In this document: positions 59,684 to 64,000 of the stretch, in pieces
Layout: each line of letters begins with the position of its first letter
How positions within the stretch are numbered: the first letter of the stretch is position 1
From: Solen grandis
Lineage: Eukaryota > Mollusca > Bivalvia > Adapedonta > Solenidae
Reading direction: 5' to 3'
Assembly (NCBI GenBank): GCA_021229015.1
Contig: CM037778.1
Span: 11,504,956 to 11,568,955 of the forward strand
DNA length: 64,000 nt
The notes under the pieces: model-generated
What the model saw: the letters and a program-made list of their open reading frames with translations, nothing else
Told to the model about the DNA's origin: nothing
The model's database searches: none
Program-made: the position numbers and the translations under genes

Positions 59684-60459
59684 AAAATCTTTCTCAGCTG
59701 GCAATTGGGCTTAAAATAAGTCAAGGCTGGTGTTTATTGAAAAAAAAAGATAGATGGCTGATAACGTTTCCAGTCACAAGTGAAACTTGTATTCTGAAGT
59801 GTCTCGTTAATTGAAGTAGGAAGTTAATTTGCCAAGAAATGGGTAAAGCAAGTGTGGCAAAAATGTACATCCTTAGCTAAATGATTCAAATGGTTTTCAC
59901 TTTTTGAGAGTATTGTCTGATTCATTCCCTAAGTTAATATAACAGACACCATGGTTCTGGCACAGTTGGAATAATCAAGAATCAGATTAGTTAAAGGTGT
60001 CTTTAAAGAAAGATTTTTATGTCATGTTCTGGTGATACAAGTAACATTACTATAATATCGACAGAAAAAAATATGTTATATGTATATGACATAGAAAAAT
60101 ACTTAAATACGTCTTCATTATGATTTTATGATGACCCTCCAACTGCATTGGGGTATAGATAGATTTTCATTAGGTGCGTTGGTATGTCTGTCTGTCACAC
60201 CTCAGGTTTACCTTTGTGTTGAAGTTTGTTTTTTTCTCTCTGAAGATCACACTAACATCCTCATGAAACATGATTCACTACTGTACTGTGATATATATAA
60301 ATCTTATACAATTTTATGGCTTAATTACCTATATTTCACAGTTGAATGAACAAAAACAAATTCAAGAACTGATCTTGAATAAATCAAAGGTCTATTTCCA
60401 AAACATAATGATAATCATCAAAATCAGAAAGAGACTTAGAATTTCACTCCCTATAAATT
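59684..60459. other. Unassigned intronic-type stretch
   Basis: An acceptor-like TTTCACAG at about 60342 is followed by a short open frame (LNEQKQIQELILNKSK), but the donor is poor and the phase does not fit the exon at 54456. Confidence 0.35.
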
Positions 60460-60701
60460 TTAACCCTTTCCCTCATAGAGAACCCCAAGAAAAGACCTAT
60501 GCGAACAACATAAAACCAGATCAGCCTGCGAGTAACTCGCAGGCTGATCAGGTTTTATGCTGTTCGCTGCTCCTCAGTGGTCTGGAAATGAGGATTTTGT
60601 AATTAAATTTGGTAAGGTTTAACTGTGGTTTTCTGCAGATCAGGCTTTATGTGGTACCTATTGAGTGCGTCAAAATGAGTCTATATGAGGGAAAGGGTTA
60701 A
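60460..60701 (+). mobile_element. TTAA-flanked piggyBac-like MITE, copy 7
   Basis: Full-length copy (242 bp) with the central hairpin and TTAA ends. Confidence 0.9.
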
Positions 60702-61454
60702 GAAACTTATATCCAACCTGTCATATGTGACAATACACTGAGAGATCTAGAGATGATAAATTGCTTTAAAAATCATAGAATAGAAAACAAAGCATAGGGT
60801 ATATTAGGTTTATTACCATCTAATGAAAGACAAAATATTATGCCTAAAAGAGCTATAAAATTGTAGTCTACCTGAGGTGACAGAAAACAGATATTCAGTA
60901 TAGTATTAAAGCTGATATTGCACGTAGCCTGTTTTGGGTTCCCATCGACTCGTTCTCCTTGATCAATATACACGGACACGCATATGCAATTCTGTGTTTA
61001 AAATGAATGTTATTTTAGAAGAGAAAAGTAGAGGGAAACATTTTTTCTTTGGCTATATTTGCCATTCATCACTATTAGGCTTTGGAGTTATTTCATTTTC
61101 TGATTTTACAAATCTACGTCAGTCTTTGGATATGAATTGAAAAACAGGGAAGCAAATTTTCTAAATACGTTTCTAAAAAAAAAAGGTACCAGCATTTATT
61201 CTGTCACATTTTGAACTGCTATATTGATGCACTGTTCAAAACAATTTTCTCAGACATGACCTTATTAATAAGACACTTTATTCATTGCTTCCTGTGAAGG
61301 TCATATCAAAAAGGTGTAAGATATTAGACTTTGCAAAATGGAAAGCAGTCAATGATGGGGTCCCTTTTTGATTTCTTGCACTCATATTTAATTAGCAAAT
61401 GTACCTTTTGTATTTGAGTTGTCCCAAGGGAAAAAGTTCACTGTATTTTACATT
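60702..61454. other. Unassigned stretch
   Basis: Nothing recognised. Confidence 0.35.
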
Positions 61455-61625
61455 GGTGCCAGGTTTGTGCCAGGCTATGTCGGTTTGGCCTTGGTATTTT
61501 CCCCATCCGGTTGTCAGGCTGTGCCCCTGGTTTGTGTCAGGCTATCCTTATACAGTTGATGCCAGCCTGTATCCTTAGTTTGTGCCAAGCTTTGTCCTTG
61601 GTTTGTTCCATGTTATATCCTATGC
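61455..61625. repeat. Degenerate ~33-bp minisatellite
   Basis: About five imperfect units repeat GGTTTGTGCCAGGCT followed by a T/G-rich CCTTGG phrase. Confidence 0.65.
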
Positions 61626-62549
61626 CCTTTTTCATCATACTTCAGAGTCCACATCATCCCGGGAGTCTGTGTCCAGACTCCAGAATATTTCATGTTAGTT
61701 GACTTACTGTTAATGTCTCCCTCTACAATTACTATTCATGAGACATATTACTGGTTATAGCCCTCTTGGTGAATTGTTGCCATAACGTTTAATGTCCAGA
61801 AATTCCCACTGACAATTTCATTCAAATGTGATAAAATTTTAAGCAGCAAAAATACAAGTATGTTCAAGTATGATGCCTGGTTGTGCACATTTTTGACATG
61901 TGTCTCTAAAATGGTTATATTTGTAATGTCAAGGCTGTTGTATAAATTTAAACTTAAAATTTAAACATACATAAGCAAATCCAGCAACTGATCTCAGAGG
62001 GTAAAGGATTAAGGTTTGAAGGGTTTAGTAATGCTTTTGCAGATAATATAAGGAAACATTGTGTTGTTGAAACCATAAGTTCTTTCCAGTGGTTGATCAT
62101 AATAATGATCACACAAATTAATCTAAGTTTTGCGCTAAACTTTGAACAACTCTGTATTCATGAAGCAGACAAAAGAGTGCATGAGACTTGTAACAACAAA
62201 AAAAGTGTAAAATCTATTAAAACCATGCACAGTTTAAGATTGAAATTTCCGAGAGTTTTTGATGAAATTCAAGTACATTATAGTTTTTATCACTGTGAAG
62301 ATTCTTGAACCCTTAAAATGCTGTGGGCACTTGTGATTCACCAGACCAAGATCAAACTGCACAGCTCATGGTCTGCACTGTTTGCTTTTCAGTCAATATA
62401 TTTTCAGCAAGCACTCCCATGAACAACAAATGGTACAGTCCATAATGAAGAAAGGACAAGTTCAATTAAGATTTAATTCAGGGAGGTTATAAGATGACAA
62501 GCACACTGCATGCTGTTTTGGAATTGGTTTTATGGGCAAGAGGCTGTGC
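61626..62549. other. Unassigned stretch
   Basis: A solitary GTAAAGGATTAA near 62000 resembles the right end of the second MITE subfamily. Nothing else recognised. Confidence 0.35.
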
Positions 62550-62725
62550 TGTCAATCCATGATCTGCTTGTGGAATGATACCACCAGGTCTACAATCCAT
62601 GATCTGGCTTGTGGCATGATACCACCAGGTCCACAATCCGTGATCTGGCTTGTGGCATGATACCACCAGGTCCGCCATCATGATCTGGCTTGTGGCATGA
62701 TACCACCAGTCACAGACCATGGATT
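62550..62725. repeat. 41-bp tandem repeat, about four units
   Basis: Units contain TGATCTGGCTTGTGGCATGA and TACCACCAGGTCCACAATCC. A minus-strand frame across it is periodic (HATSQIM...) and is a by-product of the repeat. Confidence 0.9.
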
Positions 62726-63160
62726 ATATATATGGTTATATATATGTGTTGGTTGTCAATAAAATTTAATTGCATTTCTGTGTATGTGCTTTCCCATGCA
62801 GTTTCAAGTAAAACTTAATTGCTTGATTATATATTATATAACCATCAGAATAATTGATATAAATATCTGTATACTTAACTGTTCACAAATATAATAAGTC
62901 CAGAGAGAAAAAAAAATGTCACCATAGTAACTGATGTTAATAAATAAATTCTACAGACTTAATAAAAATATTGAGGGAAAAAATACCTTCATAATGAACC
63001 AACTGTGTACATTTTTTGGTCGTTAGTCTTGCAGGGAGAAATGTTTATATCTTGTAATTGGAAATTAGGTTACATAATTATTTTCCAGAAAGACATAATA
63101 GGCTGGAAAAAGATAAAACTAGGACATTGGTATTTTTTTGTAGCTCAGAGGAGATGTATC
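62726..63160. other. Unassigned stretch
   Basis: A short TATATA-rich palindrome near 62727-62747; nothing else recognised. Confidence 0.35.
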
Positions 63161-63165
63161 TGGCT

Positions 63166-63350
63166 GTTTGTTTTTGGTTTGATGTCCTCAATTACAGAAC
63201 TTCAGTTAAATAAGTGCATTTCTGAAATGAAGGACATTAAAGTCCTGAAATCCCTCAATATATCTGAGGGTGTTATTTCAACATGAGACAGATATGGTAC
63301 TGTCTCATGGATATATCTCACTTTAGACAAGTGGCATGGTACCATACCAG
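63166..63350 (-). mobile_element. Degenerate SINE relic, copy 4
   Basis: TGTTTGTTTTTGGTTTGATG, then ACATGAGACAGATATGGTAC and AGACAAGTGGCATG follow the order of the SINE at 25366 on the minus strand, with a local insertion. Head not recognisable. Confidence 0.5.
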
Positions 63351-63402
63351 TCTAGCAAAAATTGGTACCATTATATTGAGTGCATGTGTCATATTTTTAG
63401 TT

Positions 63403-64000
63403 CAACTATTCGAAGAATATGAGAGCTATTGTAGTCGCCCTAAATGCGTCGGCGTTGGCGTTGCAGCTTTTGGTTAAAGTTTTGCGTGCGAGTTACTATT
63501 AACCTTATATCTCAATAACAATTTATGGTATTGACTTGAAAGTTTACAAATATGTTTAGGGGCATCAGACAACCAAGGTAGATAACTCTTGAATGAATAA
63601 ATTACAAATTATGGCCCCTTTTTAACTTAGAAATTTTGGTTAAAGTTTTGCATGCAATAGAAAATTTGGTTAAAGTTTTGCGTGCAAGCTACTGTCCAGT
63701 TTGTATCTCAATAACCATTCATGGTATTGACTTGAAAGTTTACAAATATGTTTAGGGGCATCAGACAACTAAGGTAGATAACTCTTGATGGAATATATTA
63801 CAAATTATGGCCCCTTTTTAACTTAGAAATTTTGGTTAAAGTTTTGCATGCAAGATACTCTCATGCTTATATCTCAGTATCCAGGCATGGAATTGATTTG
63901 AAACATCTTTAATATGTTTAGGGATATCATACTTTCATGGTAGATAACTCTTGATAGAATATGTTACAAATTATGGCCCCTTTTTAACTTAGAAATTTTG
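63403..64000 (+). repeat. Tandem ~165-bp repeat (GGTTAAAGTTTTGC), runs off the window
   Basis: Units begin TTTTGGTTAAAGTTTTGC (63471, 63637, 63667, 63832) and contain ACAAATATGTTTAGGG, GGTAGATAACTCTTGA and ACAAATTATGGCCCCTTTTT. A 30-bp phrase is duplicated at 63637/63667. The opening GTCGGCGTTGGCGTTGCAGC is GC-rich. A family known from mollusc genomes by memory; it continues past the right edge. Confidence 0.8.

Noticed and set aside
60270..60602. 110-codon plus-strand frame
   Set aside because: It fuses AT-rich sequence with MITE copy 7; the acceptor inside it has the wrong phase for the 54456 exon and no good donor follows.
62487..62720. Periodic minus-strand protein with HATSQIM repeats
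   Set aside because: Produced by the 41-bp tandem repeat; no independent coding evidence.

Overview
The window looks like intronic and intergenic DNA from a marine mollusc, most likely a bivalve; the clam-like character of the SINEs and interspersed repeats is recognised from memory and was not searched. It is AT-rich, has few coding segments, and shows spliced-exon signals, tRNA-headed SINEs with (AAAC)n tails and many inverted-repeat transposons. Bacterial features such as operons or ribosome binding sites do not apply. Two 100-base N gaps (26115-26214, 47085-47184) mark scaffold joins.

Layout. 1-4.3 kb: two transposon-type genes on the minus strand. One is a DUF7869-like, DDE-transposase-like gene that runs off the left edge and carries a one-base frameshift. 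The other is a decayed gene with a C76-like (herpes-tegument-USP-like) cysteine protease domain, broken by a 1,054-bp foldback transposon with a 6-bp target duplication. 4.3-26 kb: no intact gene, but LINE reverse-transcriptase fragments, several inverted-repeat elements, a second foldback with the same ends as the first, and minisatellites. 26.2-45.4 kb: a long chain of repeat elements, each with a hairpin head starting CTAGA, a tandem body, and an (AAT)n tail often followed by a terminal hairpin. Most bodies have a ~452-bp period full of TGACGTCA palindromes; the last has a 329-bp period. The architecture resembles Helentron/HINE (DINE-1-like) rolling-circle elements. 45.4-64 kb: probably introns of a plus-strand host gene. 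A well-formed 120-bp exon lies at 54456-54575, with a phase-compatible upstream exon ending at 53433. The rest holds TTAA-flanked piggyBac-like MITEs, SINEs, a hAT-like element, another hairpin-ended element (58137-59683) and minisatellites.

How it fits together. The only probable host coding sequence is the exon pair near 53.4-54.6 kb. Nearly everything else is mobile DNA, nested in several layers. The most distinctive signals are the hairpin-ended element chain, whose 5' and 3' end motifs change together between copies, and the foldback family with TATGGTGGC ends.
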